Positions 1-9,931 of a stretch of 10,028 nucleotides of DNA are shown here, in pieces. A program made the position numbers and the translations under genes. This DNA comes from a bacterium (lineage in GTDB: Bacteria; Thermosulfidibacterota; Thermosulfidibacteria; Thermosulfidibacterales; JALWSI01): positions 1 through 10,028 of the forward strand of contig JALWSI010000248.1 in assembly GCA_027080315.1 (NCBI GenBank). Direction: 5' to 3'. Position 1 is the stretch's first letter. Every line of letters begins with the position of its first letter. The notes below the pieces were generated by a model that had not been told where the DNA came from, did not search any database, and worked only from the letters and a program-made list of their open reading frames with translations.

Positions 1-2691
1 AGGATACAGAGGGCCATAAGGGAGAAGATGAGCGTTGAGGATATTGAGTCAATGATGCCCCACGAACTCATCTCTTCAAAGCCCTTCACCGCTCTTGTGA
101 GAAACTTCTTCAGCAGCGGTCAGCTTTCTCAGTTTATGGATCAGACCAACCCCCTCTCAGAAGTGACCCATAAGAGGAGGTTGAGCGCCTTGGGTCCCGG
201 TGGTCTGGCCAGGGAGAGGGCTGGATTTGAGGTTAGAGACGTGCATCCCTCCCACTACGGAAGGATATGTCCCATTGAGACCCCTGAAGGCCCAAACATC
301 GGTCTAATCACCTCTTTGGGATCCTATGCCAAGGTGAATCGCTTTGGCTTTATTGAGACCCCCTACAGAAAGGTGAAGGACGGTAGGGTCACCAACGAAA
401 TAGAGTACTTAGCCGCCTTTGATGAAGAGAAGTACACCATTGCTCAGGCTAATGCTCCAATAGATCGAGAGGGTCGGTTCTTGCTTGAGAGGGTTTCTGC
501 CCGCAGGGCAGGAGAGTTTGTCACCGTTCCCCCTGACGAGATAGACTACATGGACGTCTCTCCGAAACAGTTGGTCAGTGTCTCTGCATCCCTCATCCCC
601 TTCCTTGAGCACGACGACGCCAACAGGGCCCTTATGGGATGTAACATGCAGAGGCAGGCGGTGCCCTTGGTTAAAACCGAGGCCCCTCTTGTGGGTACGG
701 GGATGGAGAAGAAGGTGGCAGAAGACTCGGGAATCCTTGTACTTGCCGAGAGGGGGGGCATAGTTAAGAGCGTTGACGCCGACAGGGCCATTGTCTTGGT
801 GGATCCTGAGGAAGGGGGAGGGGTTGATGTGTACCACTTCTCCAAGTTCGTCAGGTCCAACCAGGGTACCACCTTCTCCCACACACCAGTGGTTAAGAAG
901 GGCCAGCGCTTGAAGAAAGGCGATCTCATTGCAGATGGAGCAGCCACAGACAAGGGAGAACTTGCCCTGGGCAGAAACCTGCTTGTGGCCTTTATGCCCT
1001 GGGGTGGCTACAACTTTGAGGATGCCATCATCATCAACGAGAGGCTTGTTAAGGACGACGTGTACACCTCAATACACGTGGACGTCTTTGAGGTGGAGGC
1101 AAGGGACACAAAGGTTGGAACCGAAGAGATCACCAGCGATATTCCCAATGTTGGAGCCGAGGCCCTTGCCAATCTTGACGAGGCGGGAATCGTCCGCATC
1201 GGCACCCACGTAAAGCCTGGAGACATCCTTGTGGGTAAGGTCACCCCCAAGGGAGAGCAATACCTGACCCCTGAAGAGAAGCTTTTAAGGGCCATATTTG
1301 GAGAGAAGGCAAGAGATGTGAAAGACACCTCTTTAAGGGTGCCTCCTGGGGTTGAAGGTGTGGTTATGGATGTGCGCATCTTCACCAGGAGGGGCAACGA
1401 AGAGAGTGTCTCCACCAAACTGGCCTGTCAGCAAGAGGCCCGGGAGAGGCTTGAAAGAAACTTCGCCGATATAGCCAAGGTTATATGGGAGGAAGAGGCC
1501 AGAATCCTGAAAACCCTCTTGGTGGGCAAGAAGCTCAGCGCTTCTCTTAAAAATCCAGATACGGGAGAGACCATCTTGAAGAGGGGTGAGGTCTTAACCG
1601 AGGAGGCCTATAACCTTATACCTCCTCACCAGGCGAGAAACATATCCGTTAGTCTCACCAAAAAGGAGAAGGAAGAGCTTAAAAAGATCACCCAGCGCAC
1701 AGACGAGCAGATCAAGGATGTGAACGATAAGCGTGAGGTTGCCATTGAGCACCTTGAGCGTCCAGACGAGCTTCCTCCTGGAGTGCAGGCCAGAGTAAAG
1801 GTCTTTGTTGCTGTTAAACTTAAGCTGCAGGAAGGCGACAAGATGGCTGGGCGCCACGGAAATAAGGGTGTTATCTCAAAGATCCTGAGAGAAGAGGATA
1901 TGCCCTTCCTTGACGATGGCACCCCTGTTGACATCATCCTTAACCCCCTTGGAGTCCCCTCCCGAATGAACATAGGACAGATTCTTGAGACCCACCTTGG
2001 ATTTGCTGCCAAGAAGTTTGGCGAGAAGATAGGGGAGCTGCTGCAGGCATCCCGGGAGGCTGCCTTGCCCAAGGTGAGAGAGTTCATAAAGAAGATCTAT
2101 GCCCCTCACAACAAGTGGGTGGATGAGATGGACGACGACGAGCTTTGGGAGATGGCAAGGGAGCTGGCCAGACGAGGGGTGCCCATGTCAACCCCGGTGT
2201 TTGACGGGGCCAAAGAGGAGGAGATCAAGGCCCTGCTGCGTCAGGCCGGGGTGCCTGAATCTGGAAGGGTTCGCATAAGGGACGGCCGTACAGGTGAGTA
2301 CTTCCATCAGACCGTCACCGTTGGATACATATACATGCTGAAGCTTCATCACCTTGTTGAAGAGAAGGTTCACGCCAGATCAACCGGTCCCTACTCTCTG
2401 GTCACCCAGCAGCCTTTGGGTGGTAAGGCGCACTTTGGTGGGCAGAGACTGGGAGAGATGGAGGTTTGGGCCCTTGAAGGTCATGGTGCGGCCTACACCC
2501 TGCAGGAGATGCTCACGGTTAAGTCTGACGACATTGCAGGGCGTAGCAGGATGTACCAGTCAATAGTTAAAGGTAATCCTACCCTTGAGGTGGGACTGCC
2601 AGAGTCTTTCAGGGTGTTAATAAAGGAGCTTCAGGGTCTCTGCATAGACATAGAGCTTCTTGAGAGAAAGAAGAAGAAGGTTCTCTCGTGA
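1..2691 (+). CDS. rpoB: RNA polymerase beta subunit, 3' part (5' end outside window)
   Basis: This is the beta subunit of core RNA polymerase, which forms one side of the active-site cleft and the rifampicin pocket. The reading frame is open from base 1, so the 896 visible residues are the C-terminal part; the first matches about residue 470 of the 1342-residue E. coli protein. The rifampicin cluster [20 protein letters not shown] lies at about 121-180. The motif [12 protein letters not shown] lies at 991-1026. [12 protein letters not shown] (1834-1869) carries the two active-site lysines, at codons 1840 and 1864. The C-terminal clamp segment [14 protein letters not shown] is near 2491-2532. 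About 137 residues separate FTR (1381) from VKVFVAVK (1795), which matches the E. coli-type insertion SI2/beta-i9. The protein ends in a short basic tail, RKKKKVLS. The internal ATG at 28 is a codon inside the gene, not its start. rpoC follows after 22 nt. Family assignment is certain from near-continuous similarity to known RpoB. Confidence 0.99.
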   Translation, partial: RIQRAIREKMSVEDIESMMPHELISSKPFTALVRNFFSSGQLSQFMDQTNPLSEVTHKRRLSALGPGGLARERAGFEVRDVHPSHYGRICPIETPEGPNIGLITSLGSYAKVNRFGFIETPYRKVKDGRVTNEIEYLAAFDEEKYTIAQANAPIDREGRFLLERVSARRAGEFVTVPPDEIDYMDVSPKQLVSVSASLIPFLEHDDANRALMGCNMQRQAVPLVKTEAPLVGTGMEKKVAEDSGILVLAERGGIVKSVDADRAIVLVDPEEGGGVDVYHFSKFVRSNQGTTFSHTPVVKKGQRLKKGDLIADGAATDKGELALGRNLLVAFMPWGGYNFEDAIIINERLVKDDVYTSIHVDVFEVEARDTKVGTEEITSDIPNVGAEALANLDEAGIVRIGTHVKPGDILVGKVTPKGEQYLTPEEKLLRAIFGEKARDVKDTSLRVPPGVEGVVMDVRIFTRRGNEESVSTKLACQQEARERLERNFADIAKVIWEEEARILKTLLVGKKLSASLKNPDTGETILKRGEVLTEEAYNLIPPHQARNISVSLTKKEKEELKKITQRTDEQIKDVNDKREVAIEHLERPDELPPGVQARVKVFVAVKLKLQEGDKMAGRHGNKGVISKILREEDMPFLDDGTPVDIILNPLGVPSRMNIGQILETHLGFAAKKFGEKIGELLQASREAALPKVREFIKKIYAPHNKWVDEMDDDELWEMARELARRGVPMSTPVFDGAKEEEIKALLRQAGVPESGRVRIRDGRTGEYFHQTVTVGYIYMLKLHHLVEEKVHARSTGPYSLVTQQPLGGKAHFGGQRLGEMEVWALEGHGAAYTLQEMLTVKSDDIAGRSRMYQSIVKGNPTLEVGLPESFRVLIKELQGLCIDIELLERKKKKVLS

Positions 2692-2698
2692 GGATTTT

Positions 2699-2707
2699 AG
2701 GGAGGAG
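2699..2707 (+). promoter_or_regulatory. rpoC ribosome binding site (decides the start)
   Basis: AGGGAGGAG sits just after the rpoB stop codon, 6 nt before the GTG at 2714. It supports that GTG as the rpoC start over the in-frame TTG at 2660, which lies inside rpoB and would add 18 basic residues ([11 protein letters not shown]...) that RpoC proteins do not normally have. Confidence 0.85.
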
Positions 2708-2713
2708 AAGGTA

Positions 2714-5700
2714 GTGGAGGATATACTCGGCCTTTACGATAAACCGAAGGATCCAAAGGATTTTGATGCAATAAGGATCCAGATAGCCTCTCCAGAGAAG
2801 ATCAGGTCATGGTCCCGGGGAGAGGTGAAGAAGCCTGAAACCATAAACTACCGTACCTTCAAACCAGAGAAGGATGGCCTCTTTTGCGCAAAGATATTCG
2901 GCCCGGTGAAGGACTGGGAGTGTATCTGCGGCAAGTACAAGAAGGTGAAGCACAGGGGGGTCATCTGTGACAAGTGCGGCGTTGAGGTGACGACCTCAAG
3001 GGTGCGCCGTGAGCGCATGGGCCACATTGAGCTTGCCGCCCCTGTCACTCACATCTGGTTTGTTAAGGTGTTGCCCAGCAAGATAGGCCTTTTGCTGGAT
3101 ATTCCCGTTAGGCAGCTTGAGAGGGTGATATACTACGATGCCTACATCGTGGTTGATCCCGGCGACACCCCTTTGAAGAAAGGGGAGATTCTCAGCGAGG
3201 CCAGGTATGCTGTGCTGAGAGAGCAGTACGGCAACGCCTTTGATGCCCGTATGGGGGCAGAGCCTCTGAGGGACCTTCTTAAGGAGATAGACCTTGACCA
3301 GCTTGCCAACGACCTGAGGCAGCAGCTCATCACCGTCACCTCCAAACAGACCGAGAAGAACATAATAAGGCGTCTCAAGGTGGTTGAGGCCTTCAGAAAC
3401 TCCGGAAACAGGCCTGAGTGGATGATCTTAGAGGTGTTACCGGTGATTCCCCCTGACCTTCGTCCTCTGGTTCCCTTGGACGGAGGCAGGTTTGCCACCA
3501 GCGATCTCAACGATCTCTACCGCAGGGTGATAAACAGGAATAACCGTTTAAAGAGGCTACTGAGCCTTAAGGCCCCTGAGATCATCGTTAGAAACGAGAA
3601 GCGTATGCTTCAGGAGGCCGTTGATTCCCTGTTTGACAACGGACGGCTCACCAGGCCGGTTAAGGGACAGAACGGAAGGCCCTTAAAGTCCCTCTCAGAC
3701 TCGTTAAGGGGCAAGCAGGGGCGTTTCCGCCAGAACCTGCTGGGTAAGCGAATAGACTTTTCTGGGCGCTCGGTTATCGTTGTTGAGCCCAATCTGGCCA
3801 TAAACCAGTGTGGCCTCCCCAAGATCATGGCCTTGGAGCTCTTCAAGCCCTTCATCTACCACAAACTCATGTTTGAGAAGATGGTGGCTCCCACCATGAA
3901 GATCGCCAAGAAGATGGTGGAGGCAGCGGAGCCCCCGGTGTGGGATGCCTTGGAAGAGGTGGTTAAAGAGCATCCCGTTATGCTCAACAGGGCTCCTACC
4001 CTTCACAGACCCAGTATTCAGGCCTTTGAGCCTGTGCTGGTTGAGGGTAAGGCTATCAAGGTTCACCCCTTGGTCTGCGTTGCCTTCAACGCGGACTTTG
4101 ATGGTGACCAGATGGCAGTGCATCTGCCCATCTCGTACGAGGCTGTGGCGGAGTGCCTTATGCTCATACTTGCACCCCACAACGTTATCTCTCCTGCCAA
4201 TGGAAAGCCCTTGGCCCATCCCACCCAGGATATCGTTCTTGGGTGCTACTACCTCACCAAGAGCAGGGGCAGGGCCCCAGGAGAGGGCAAGATCTTTTCG
4301 TCAATGGACGAGGCCCTTCTGGCCTACGACGAGGGGGTTGTTCACCTGCAGGCCAAGGTAAAGGTGCGCCACGACGGCGAGCTTATAGACACCACCATAG
4401 GCAGAATCGTCTTCTATCAGGTGGTTCCCAAGGAGATCCCCTTCTCAACGGTCAATACCGTTATGAACAAGAAGAAGCTGCAGCAGCTGGTTGCTGACAG
4501 CGTTAAAAAGGTTGGGTTGGTGAGAACCATTCACCTATTGGAGCACCTCAAAGAGCTTGGGTTCAAGTACGCCACAGTATCGGGTCTATCAATCAGCGTG
4601 GACGACCTTGAGGTGCCCTCTTCTAAAGCCCAGCTCATTGAGGATGCCTACAAGAGGGTCTCTGAGGTTGAGAAGGCCTACATGGAGGGTCTTATCACCA
4701 GGGGTGAGAAGTACAACAGGGTTGTTGGCATCTGGAACACCACCACGGAGCGGGTTACCGACGAGATGATCTCTAACCTCAAAGAGAAGGATGAGACCAT
4801 AGCCAACGTCAGGGGCTTTGACGGAGAGGGCAACCCCTTGGACTACAACTCCATATTCACCATGGCAGACTCAGGGGCCCGAGGGGGCACCTCTCAGATT
4901 CGCCAGCTTGCAGGTATGCGAGGCCTCATGGCCAAACCCTCTGGCGAGGTGCTTGAGACCCCTATCACCTCAAACTTCAGAGAAGGCTTATCAGTGCTAC
5001 AGTACTTCGTCTCTACCCACGGAGCCCGTAAGGGACTGGCTGACACCGCTTTGAAGACGGCAAACGCCGGTTATCTTACCAGAAAGCTGGTTGATGTAGC
5101 CCACTCAGAGTTCATTACTGAAGAGGACTGCGGCACCATAAACGGTATATACGTTGAGCCTATTGTTGAGAGTGGAAACATCATTGAGACCCTTTATGAC
5201 AGGATAGTGGGGCGGGTTGCCGCAGAGGACATCTACGATCCATTCTCTGAGGATGAAGAGAAGCTCATAGTGGCGGCAGGAGAGGAGATAGACGAGGAGA
5301 AGGCCAAGCTCATAGAGGAGATAGGTATCAAGAGGGTAAAGATACGCTCCCTCCTCACCTGTGAGTCCAAGCGGGGGCTCTGCGCGGCGTGTTACGGCAG
5401 GGACCTATCTTTGAACCGCAGGGTTCATGTTGGAGAGGCTGTGGGTATCATTGCCGCCCAGTCTATTGGAGAGCCTGGCACCCAGCTCACCATGAGGACC
5501 TTCCACATAGGAGGAACCGCCACGGTCTCTGATATCTCGTCGCACACAGCAAAGAACGACGGTATAGTTAGATACAGAAACATCAATTTTGTCACCAACA
5601 AAGAGGGTGTGCTGGTGGCCACCAACCGCAACGGCGAGGTGGTGATTGTGGATCAAGAGGGTAGAGAGAAAGAGACCTATCCCGTGGCCCTGGGTGCCGA

Positions 5701-6874
5701 GATAAAGGTGAAAGACGGGCAAGAGGTTAAGGCTGGTACAGAGCTGGTCTCTTGGGATCCCTACTCTATACCCATACTTTCCGAGGTTGAAGGAAAGGCC
5801 AAGTTTGGCGATGTGATAGAGGGTATCACCATGCACGAGGATGTGGACAGCGTCACAGGCATGGTGCAGAAGGTGATAACCGAGAGCAAAGAGGAGAAGC
5901 GTCTTCCCCGTATCTCCATAAAAGACGAAGAGAATAAGACCATAGGCAGGTATCCTCTTCCTGTGGGCACCTACATTCTGGTGAACGAGGGAGACCATGT
6001 ACACGTGGGAGACGTTATTGCCAAGATCCCTCGTGACACCGCCAAGACCAAAGACATCACCGGTGGTCTTCCCAAAGTGGTTCAGCTCTTTGAGGCTCGT
6101 AGGCCCAAGGACAAGGCCATCATCTCTGAGATAGACGGCGTGGTTGAGATTGGCTCTATGGTTAGACTCAAGAGGAAGATCATTGTGCGGGGAGAGACCG
6201 AGACCAGAGAGTACCTTATCCCCAAGGGTGCCCCTATAATCGTGAGAACCGGTGACAAAGTCAGGGCAGGAGACCCCTTGGTAGATGGCCCTGTGGATCC
6301 CCACGATATCCTTGAGACCCTTGGAGTTCAGGCGTTGCAGCACTATCTGGTTGACGAGGTCCAGAAGGTTTACCGCCTGCAGGGTGTTGAGATCAACGAC
6401 AAGCACATTGAGATCATTGTGCGCCAGATGCTGGGCAAGGTGAGAATAGAGGATCCAGGAGAGACCAAGTACCTGCCTGGTGATGAGGTTAGCCGGTTTG
6501 AATTTGAGGAAGAGAACAGGAAGGCAGAGGCTGAGGGCAGGGTTCCTGCCAAGGCCAAGCCCATGCTTCTTGGTATTGCAAAGGCCGCTTTGAACCGGGA
6601 AAGCTTCATATCGGCTGCCTCTTTCCAGGAGACCACCAAGGTGCTAACCGACGCCTGTATCGCCAGCAAAGTGGACTACCTTTACGGCTTGAAAGAGAAT
6701 GTGATAATGGGCAGGCTGGTTCCTGTGGGTACCGGCATGAGGAAGTACAGGGATACCGAGGTTGTGCTTGAAGGGGAGGAGGATAATGAGTCTGTAGAGG
6801 CAGAGGTTTCCCCTGTAGAGCAGGAGGCGACCGCGGCTTCCGCAGAGGGAGAAAATTCTTCTGCTGCTGAGTAA
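2714..6874 (+). CDS. rpoC: RNA polymerase beta' subunit
   Basis: This is the beta' subunit of core RNA polymerase, which supplies the catalytic magnesium site, clamp, bridge helix and trigger loop. From the GTG start it has 1386 residues, close to E. coli's 1407. The N-terminus [20 protein letters not shown] aligns with E. coli MKDLLKF...FDAI, which supports this start. Visible landmarks are: zinc site 1 with C70, C72, C85 and C88; the catalytic NADFDGD at residues 459-465 (D461, D463, D465); the bridge helix at about 755-795; zinc site 2 with C806, C883, C890 and C893; and the trigger loop around [13 protein letters not shown] with M927 and H931. An SI3-type insertion follows at roughly 937-1120. 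The C-terminal core ends near [16 protein letters not shown], followed by a 38-residue acidic, Ala/Ser-rich tail (about 1349-1386). Every catalytic and zinc residue I checked is intact. It is probably co-transcribed with rpoB. No terminator is visible after the TAA stop. Confidence 0.98.
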   Translation: MEDILGLYDKPKDPKDFDAIRIQIASPEKIRSWSRGEVKKPETINYRTFKPEKDGLFCAKIFGPVKDWECICGKYKKVKHRGVICDKCGVEVTTSRVRRERMGHIELAAPVTHIWFVKVLPSKIGLLLDIPVRQLERVIYYDAYIVVDPGDTPLKKGEILSEARYAVLREQYGNAFDARMGAEPLRDLLKEIDLDQLANDLRQQLITVTSKQTEKNIIRRLKVVEAFRNSGNRPEWMILEVLPVIPPDLRPLVPLDGGRFATSDLNDLYRRVINRNNRLKRLLSLKAPEIIVRNEKRMLQEAVDSLFDNGRLTRPVKGQNGRPLKSLSDSLRGKQGRFRQNLLGKRIDFSGRSVIVVEPNLAINQCGLPKIMALELFKPFIYHKLMFEKMVAPTMKIAKKMVEAAEPPVWDALEEVVKEHPVMLNRAPTLHRPSIQAFEPVLVEGKAIKVHPLVCVAFNADFDGDQMAVHLPISYEAVAECLMLILAPHNVISPANGKPLAHPTQDIVLGCYYLTKSRGRAPGEGKIFSSMDEALLAYDEGVVHLQAKVKVRHDGELIDTTIGRIVFYQVVPKEIPFSTVNTVMNKKKLQQLVADSVKKVGLVRTIHLLEHLKELGFKYATVSGLSISVDDLEVPSSKAQLIEDAYKRVSEVEKAYMEGLITRGEKYNRVVGIWNTTTERVTDEMISNLKEKDETIANVRGFDGEGNPLDYNSIFTMADSGARGGTSQIRQLAGMRGLMAKPSGEVLETPITSNFREGLSVLQYFVSTHGARKGLADTALKTANAGYLTRKLVDVAHSEFITEEDCGTINGIYVEPIVESGNIIETLYDRIVGRVAAEDIYDPFSEDEEKLIVAAGEEIDEEKAKLIEEIGIKRVKIRSLLTCESKRGLCAACYGRDLSLNRRVHVGEAVGIIAAQSIGEPGTQLTMRTFHIGGTATVSDISSHTAKNDGIVRYRNINFVTNKEGVLVATNRNGEVVIVDQEGREKETYPVALGAEIKVKDGQEVKAGTELVSWDPYSIPILSEVEGKAKFGDVIEGITMHEDVDSVTGMVQKVITESKEEKRLPRISIKDEENKTIGRYPLPVGTYILVNEGDHVHVGDVIAKIPRDTAKTKDITGGLPKVVQLFEARRPKDKAIISEIDGVVEIGSMVRLKRKIIVRGETETREYLIPKGAPIIVRTGDKVRAGDPLVDGPVDPHDILETLGVQALQHYLVDEVQKVYRLQGVEINDKHIEIIVRQMLGKVRIEDPGETKYLPGDEVSRFEFEEENRKAEAEGRVPAKAKPMLLGIAKAALNRESFISAASFQETTKVLTDACIASKVDYLYGLKENVIMGRLVPVGTGMRKYRDTEVVLEGEEDNESVEAEVSPVEQEATAASAEGENSSAAE

Positions 6875-6911
6875 AAATATGCTTGACATGGGTCTTAGGG
6901 GTCAATAGGAT
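6872..6911 (+). promoter_or_regulatory. Candidate sigma70 promoter for the str operon
   Basis: A perfect -35 hexamer TTGACA (6883-6888) is followed by a 17-nt spacer and the -10-like hexamer TAGGAT (6906-6911, four of six matches to consensus). The predicted start of transcription is near 6918. The A/T-rich TAAAAATAT at 6872-6880 falls where a proximal UP element would lie and includes the rpoC stop codon. The stretch between the -10 and the start (6912-6918, TGCGCCC) is G/C-rich, as in stringently controlled ribosomal promoters of E. coli. The leader would be short, about 37 nt before rpsL. Spacing and motifs are read directly from the sequence; activity and ppGpp control are inferred. Confidence 0.65.
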
Positions 6912-6942
6912 TGCGCCCCGTTTCAGTGGGACGAGAGAAGTT

Positions 6943-6951
6943 AGGAGGTGA
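6943..6951 (+). promoter_or_regulatory. rpsL ribosome binding site
   Basis: AGGAGGTGA is a nine-base match to the complement of the 16S rRNA 3' end. AGGAGG ends 6 nt before the GTG start of rpsL. This strong site probably offsets the weaker GTG initiation codon. Confidence 0.9.
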
Positions 6952-6954
6952 ACG

Positions 6955-7329
6955 GTGCCTACCATAAACCAACTGGTCCGTAAGGGCCGTGAGAAGATAA
7001 AGAGCCGTAGCACAGCTCCGGCCTTAGAGGGATGCCCCCAGAAGAGAGGGGTCTGTGTCCGTGTTTACACGGTCACCCCTAAGAAGCCTAACTCTGCTTT
7101 GAGAAAGGTGGCCAGGGTGCGTCTCTCCAACAGAATAGAGGTGACTGCCTACATTCCGGGCGAGGGACACAACCTGCAGGAGCACTCTATCGCCATGATA
7201 AGGGGCGGCAGGGTGAAGGACCTTCCCGGTATCAGGTACCACATAATCCGTGGCACCCTGGATACTGCTGGTGTTGAGGGAAGACGCCAGTCAAGGTCCA
7301 AATACGGAACAAAGAAGCCGAAGAGATAG
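6955..7329 (+). CDS. rpsL: 30S ribosomal protein S12
   Basis: S12 lies at the 30S decoding centre near helices 18, 27 and 44 of 16S rRNA and takes part in tRNA selection. The 124 residues equal the E. coli length and match throughout: PTINQLVRK at the N-terminus, ACPQKRGVC-like GCPQKRGVC at 26-34, [12 protein letters not shown] at 41-52, [10 protein letters not shown] at 69-78 and [10 protein letters not shown] at 83-92. K43 and K88 (K42 and K87 in mature numbering), the usual streptomycin-resistance positions, are wild type. D89 is in the position methylthiolated by RimO in E. coli. The start is a GTG with an excellent Shine-Dalgarno site, and PTINQL right after it fits the family N-terminus. 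It is the first str-operon gene, 80 nt after rpoC and 12 nt before rpsG. Confidence 0.99.
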   Translation: MPTINQLVRKGREKIKSRSTAPALEGCPQKRGVCVRVYTVTPKKPNSALRKVARVRLSNRIEVTAYIPGEGHNLQEHSIAMIRGGRVKDLPGIRYHIIRGTLDTAGVEGRRQSRSKYGTKKPKR

Positions 7330-7341
7330 CGAGGAGGAGGC

Positions 7342-7812
7342 ATGTCTCGTAAAGGTGGCGTGAAAAAGAGAGAGTTTCTCCCCGATCCAAAGTACGGAAG
7401 CGTGATGGTCACCCGTATGATCAACTACATTATGAAAGACGGTAAGAGGAGCAAGGCAGAGAAGATCTTCTATGAGGCCCTTGAGAAGGCCGCTGCAAAG
7501 GCCAAGGAGGATCCCATGAAGCTCCTCAATCAGGTCTTTGAGAATGTGAAGCCCATCTTAGAGGTGAGGCCTCGGAGGATCGGAGGAGCAACCTATCAGA
7601 TCCCCATGGAGGTATCTCCCCACAGGCAGAAAACCCTTGTTTTGAGGTGGACTGTTGAGGCAGCCCGGGGGAGAAAAGAGAGAACCATGGTGGATCGTTT
7701 GGCAGGGGAACTTCTTGATGCCTACAATGGGGTAGGGGTTGCCATCAAGAAGAAGGAAGATACCCATAAGATGGCGGAGGCCAACAGGGCCTTTGCCCAT
7801 TATCGCTGGTAG
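7342..7812 (+). CDS. rpsG: 30S ribosomal protein S7
   Basis: S7 is a primary binder of the 16S rRNA 3' domain, starts assembly of the 30S head and borders the E site. The 156 residues are the standard family length. Recognisable blocks are LPDPKYGS at 13-20, the ENVKP...[18 protein letters not shown] hairpin region in the middle, [12 protein letters not shown], and the ending [20 protein letters not shown], nearly identical to E. coli. It starts at an ATG preceded by a purine-rich GAGGAGGAGG (7331-7340), whose optimal AGGAG registers lie a few bases upstream of the start. In E. coli, S7 represses its own operon by binding the rpsL-rpsG intercistronic RNA; here that gap is only 12 nt, so the same site cannot exist. 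fusA follows after 16 nt. Confidence 0.99.
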   Translation: MSRKGGVKKREFLPDPKYGSVMVTRMINYIMKDGKRSKAEKIFYEALEKAAAKAKEDPMKLLNQVFENVKPILEVRPRRIGGATYQIPMEVSPHRQKTLVLRWTVEAARGRKERTMVDRLAGELLDAYNGVGVAIKKKEDTHKMAEANRAFAHYRW

Positions 7813-7828
7813 TTAGAAGGGAGAGGTT

Positions 7829-9916
7829 GTGGCAGAAGCGTCGTCTCGTAAGATCCCTCTCACTCATTTGAGAAACATAGGGATCATGGCCCACATTGAT
7901 GCGGGCAAGACAACCGTGACCGAGCGTATCCTCTACTACACCGGTAAGACCCACCGGATAGGAGAGGTGCACGACGGCACGGCGGTGATGGATTGGATGG
8001 AGCAGGAGAGGGAGAGGGGTATAACCATAACCTCGGCCGCTACCACCTGTTTTTGGAGAAACTGCCAGATAAACATCATTGACACCCCTGGCCACGTTGA
8101 CTTCACCGTTGAGGTTGAGCGTTCTCTCAGGGTTTTGGATGGTGGAGTGGTGGTCTTCTGTGCCGTTGGGGGGGTTGAGCCCCAGTCTGAAACGGTGTGG
8201 CGTCAAGCAGACAGGTACAAGGTGCCAAGATTGGCCTTTGTGAACAAGATGGACAGGGTGGGGGCAGACTTTTACAACGTTGTCTCCATGATGGAGTCCC
8301 GTTTGGGAGCCACCCCTTGTCCCTTGCAGATCCCCTACGGAGCCGAGGGCAACTTCAAGGGCATAATAGACCTTGTTGAGATGAAGGCCGTTGTGTGGGA
8401 AGACGAGACCCTTGGGGCCAAGTTTCACGACGAAGAGATCCCCGAAGAGCTCATGGATGAGGCCCAGCAGTGGCGAGAGCGGATGCTTGAGGCCGTCTCT
8501 GAGGTGGATGATTCCCTTATGGAGAAGTACTTAGAGGGAGAGGAGATCACCCCTGATGAGCTTATCCCCGCTATTCGCAAAGGCACCATTGAGATGGCTT
8601 TCACTCCGGTGCTCTGTGGGTCTGCTTTTAAGAACAAAGGTGTGCAACCACTTCTTGATGCTGTGGTTAACTACCTGCCTTCCCCTGTGGACATTGAGGC
8701 CGTTGAGGGCACCAATCCCGACACTGGAGAGATAGAGAAAAGAGAGGCCTCTGAGGATGCTCCCTTTGCTGCCCTTGCCTTCAAGGTGATGGTGGACCCC
8801 TATGTGGGGCAGCTTGTCTTCTTTAGGGTCTATTCTGGGGTGATGACCTCTGGCAGCACCGTGTACAACTCGGTGCGCATGAAGAGGGAGAGAATAGGCC
8901 GCTTATTACAGATGCACGCCAACAAGAGAAACGAGGTTACCGAGGTGAGGGCGGGGGATATTGCGGCGGCTGTGGGTCTTAAACTCACCTTAACCGGTGA
9001 TACCCTCTGTGATCCGGATCATCCCATTGTGCTTGAGTCTATGGAGTTCCCTGAGCCGGTGATATCTGTGGCCATTGAGCCCAAGACCAAGGCGGATCAA
9101 GAGAAGCTGGGGGGAGCCCTATCACGGCTCTCGCAGGAGGATCCCTCCTTTAAGGTTAAGGTTGACGAAGAGACGGGGCAGACCATCATATCTGGGATGG
9201 GTGAGCTGCACCTTGACATCATTGTTGATCGTTTAAGGCGTGAGTTTGGGGTTGACGCAAACGTTGGTAAGCCCCAGGTGGCCTACAGAGAGACCATAAG
9301 AAAGACTGTTAAGCAAGAGAGCAGATACGTTAAGCAGACCGGTGGCCGGGGTCAGTACGGCCACGTGGTTATAGAGATATCGCCCTTGGAAGAGGGTGGC
9401 TTTGAGTTTGAAAACAAGATCGTGGGAGGAGCCATTCCCAAGGAGTATGTGCCTGCCATTGAAAAGGGAGTAAGGGAGGCCATGGATACGGGAGTGATAG
9501 CTGGGTACCCCGTGGTTGACGTAAAGGTTAGCCTGCTGGATGGCTCCTACCATGAGGTTGACTCCTCTGAGATGGCCTTCAAGATAGCAGGATCAATGGC
9601 CTTCAAAGAGGCTGCTAAAAAGGCCAAACCCGTGCTTCTGGAACCCATTATGAAGGTTGAGGTGGTGGTTCCCGAGGAGTATGTGGGTGAGGTTATTGGA
9701 GACATAAACTCTCGTAGAGGTCGTATCCAAGGAATTGAAGACCGTAGAAAGATCAAGCATGTTACCGCCTTTGTGCCTCTGGCCGACATGTTCGGCTACG
9801 CAACAACCCTGCGTTCTTTGACCCAAGGTCGTGGGTCCTACACTATGCACTTTTCACACTATGAGGAAGTACCAACAAATATAGCGGAGGACATTATCAG
9901 CAAGAAGACGGCTTAA
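7829..9916 (+). CDS. fusA: Translation elongation factor G
   Basis: EF-G is the cytosolic GTPase that drives mRNA-tRNA translocation and helps recycle ribosomes. At 695 residues it has the normal five-domain length. G-domain motifs are AHIDAGKTT (21-29), switch I ending in RGITIT (63-68), DTPGH (85-89, with the catalytic histidine H89), NKMD (139-142) and GSAF (264-267). Domain II and III blocks such as [11 protein letters not shown] follow. The domain IV tip [13 protein letters not shown] places H575 where E. coli has H583. The C-terminal [17 protein letters not shown] is canonical. I see no sign of the diverged spdEFG/EF-G2 type. The start is GTG with AAGGGAGAGG (7817-7826) just upstream; [24 protein letters not shown] fits the family. 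The gene lies in the classic rpsL-rpsG-fusA-tuf order. Confidence 0.99.
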   Translation: MAEASSRKIPLTHLRNIGIMAHIDAGKTTVTERILYYTGKTHRIGEVHDGTAVMDWMEQERERGITITSAATTCFWRNCQINIIDTPGHVDFTVEVERSLRVLDGGVVVFCAVGGVEPQSETVWRQADRYKVPRLAFVNKMDRVGADFYNVVSMMESRLGATPCPLQIPYGAEGNFKGIIDLVEMKAVVWEDETLGAKFHDEEIPEELMDEAQQWRERMLEAVSEVDDSLMEKYLEGEEITPDELIPAIRKGTIEMAFTPVLCGSAFKNKGVQPLLDAVVNYLPSPVDIEAVEGTNPDTGEIEKREASEDAPFAALAFKVMVDPYVGQLVFFRVYSGVMTSGSTVYNSVRMKRERIGRLLQMHANKRNEVTEVRAGDIAAAVGLKLTLTGDTLCDPDHPIVLESMEFPEPVISVAIEPKTKADQEKLGGALSRLSQEDPSFKVKVDEETGQTIISGMGELHLDIIVDRLRREFGVDANVGKPQVAYRETIRKTVKQESRYVKQTGGRGQYGHVVIEISPLEEGGFEFENKIVGGAIPKEYVPAIEKGVREAMDTGVIAGYPVVDVKVSLLDGSYHEVDSSEMAFKIAGSMAFKEAAKKAKPVLLEPIMKVEVVVPEEYVGEVIGDINSRRGRIQGIEDRRKIKHVTAFVPLADMFGYATTLRSLTQGRGSYTMHFSHYEEVPTNIAEDIISKKTA

Positions 9917-9931
9917 GGATCACATAGGGCG

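Noticed and set aside
28-30. ATG at 28 as an rpoB start
   Set aside because: The frame is open through base 1 and the upstream residues RIQRAIREK match the interior of RpoB, so this is an internal Met codon.
2663-2680. Purine-rich AGA/AAG repeat at the end of rpoB
   Set aside because: It simply encodes the basic RKKKK tail of RpoB; the repeat is short and imperfect and needs no further explanation.
5405-6406. A 333-codon open frame on the minus strand inside rpoC
   Set aside because: It lies wholly opposite the conserved rpoC trigger-loop/SI3 region, and I do not recognise its translation as any protein family. It reads as a by-product of rpoC codon bias.
6896-6936. Possible terminator hairpin after rpoC (GGGG with CCCC, or CCC with GGG)
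   Set aside because: The stems are only 3-4 bp with poor loops and no U-tract follows. The same bases are better explained as promoter and discriminator.
7745-8428. A 227-codon minus-strand open frame across the rpsG-fusA junction
   Set aside because: It is antisense to two highly conserved genes and its translation has no recognisable domain; treated as a shadow.
9818-9846. Possible internal tuf promoter in the 3' end of fusA (TTGACC, then TACACT or CACTAT)
   Set aside because: The better -10 (TACACT) has only a 15-nt spacer, and the one with a 17-nt spacer (CACTAT) matches three of six bases. The sequence encodes the conserved [11 protein letters not shown] block, so the motif is explained by coding constraint. 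E. coli does have tuf promoters inside fusA, so it is not impossible.
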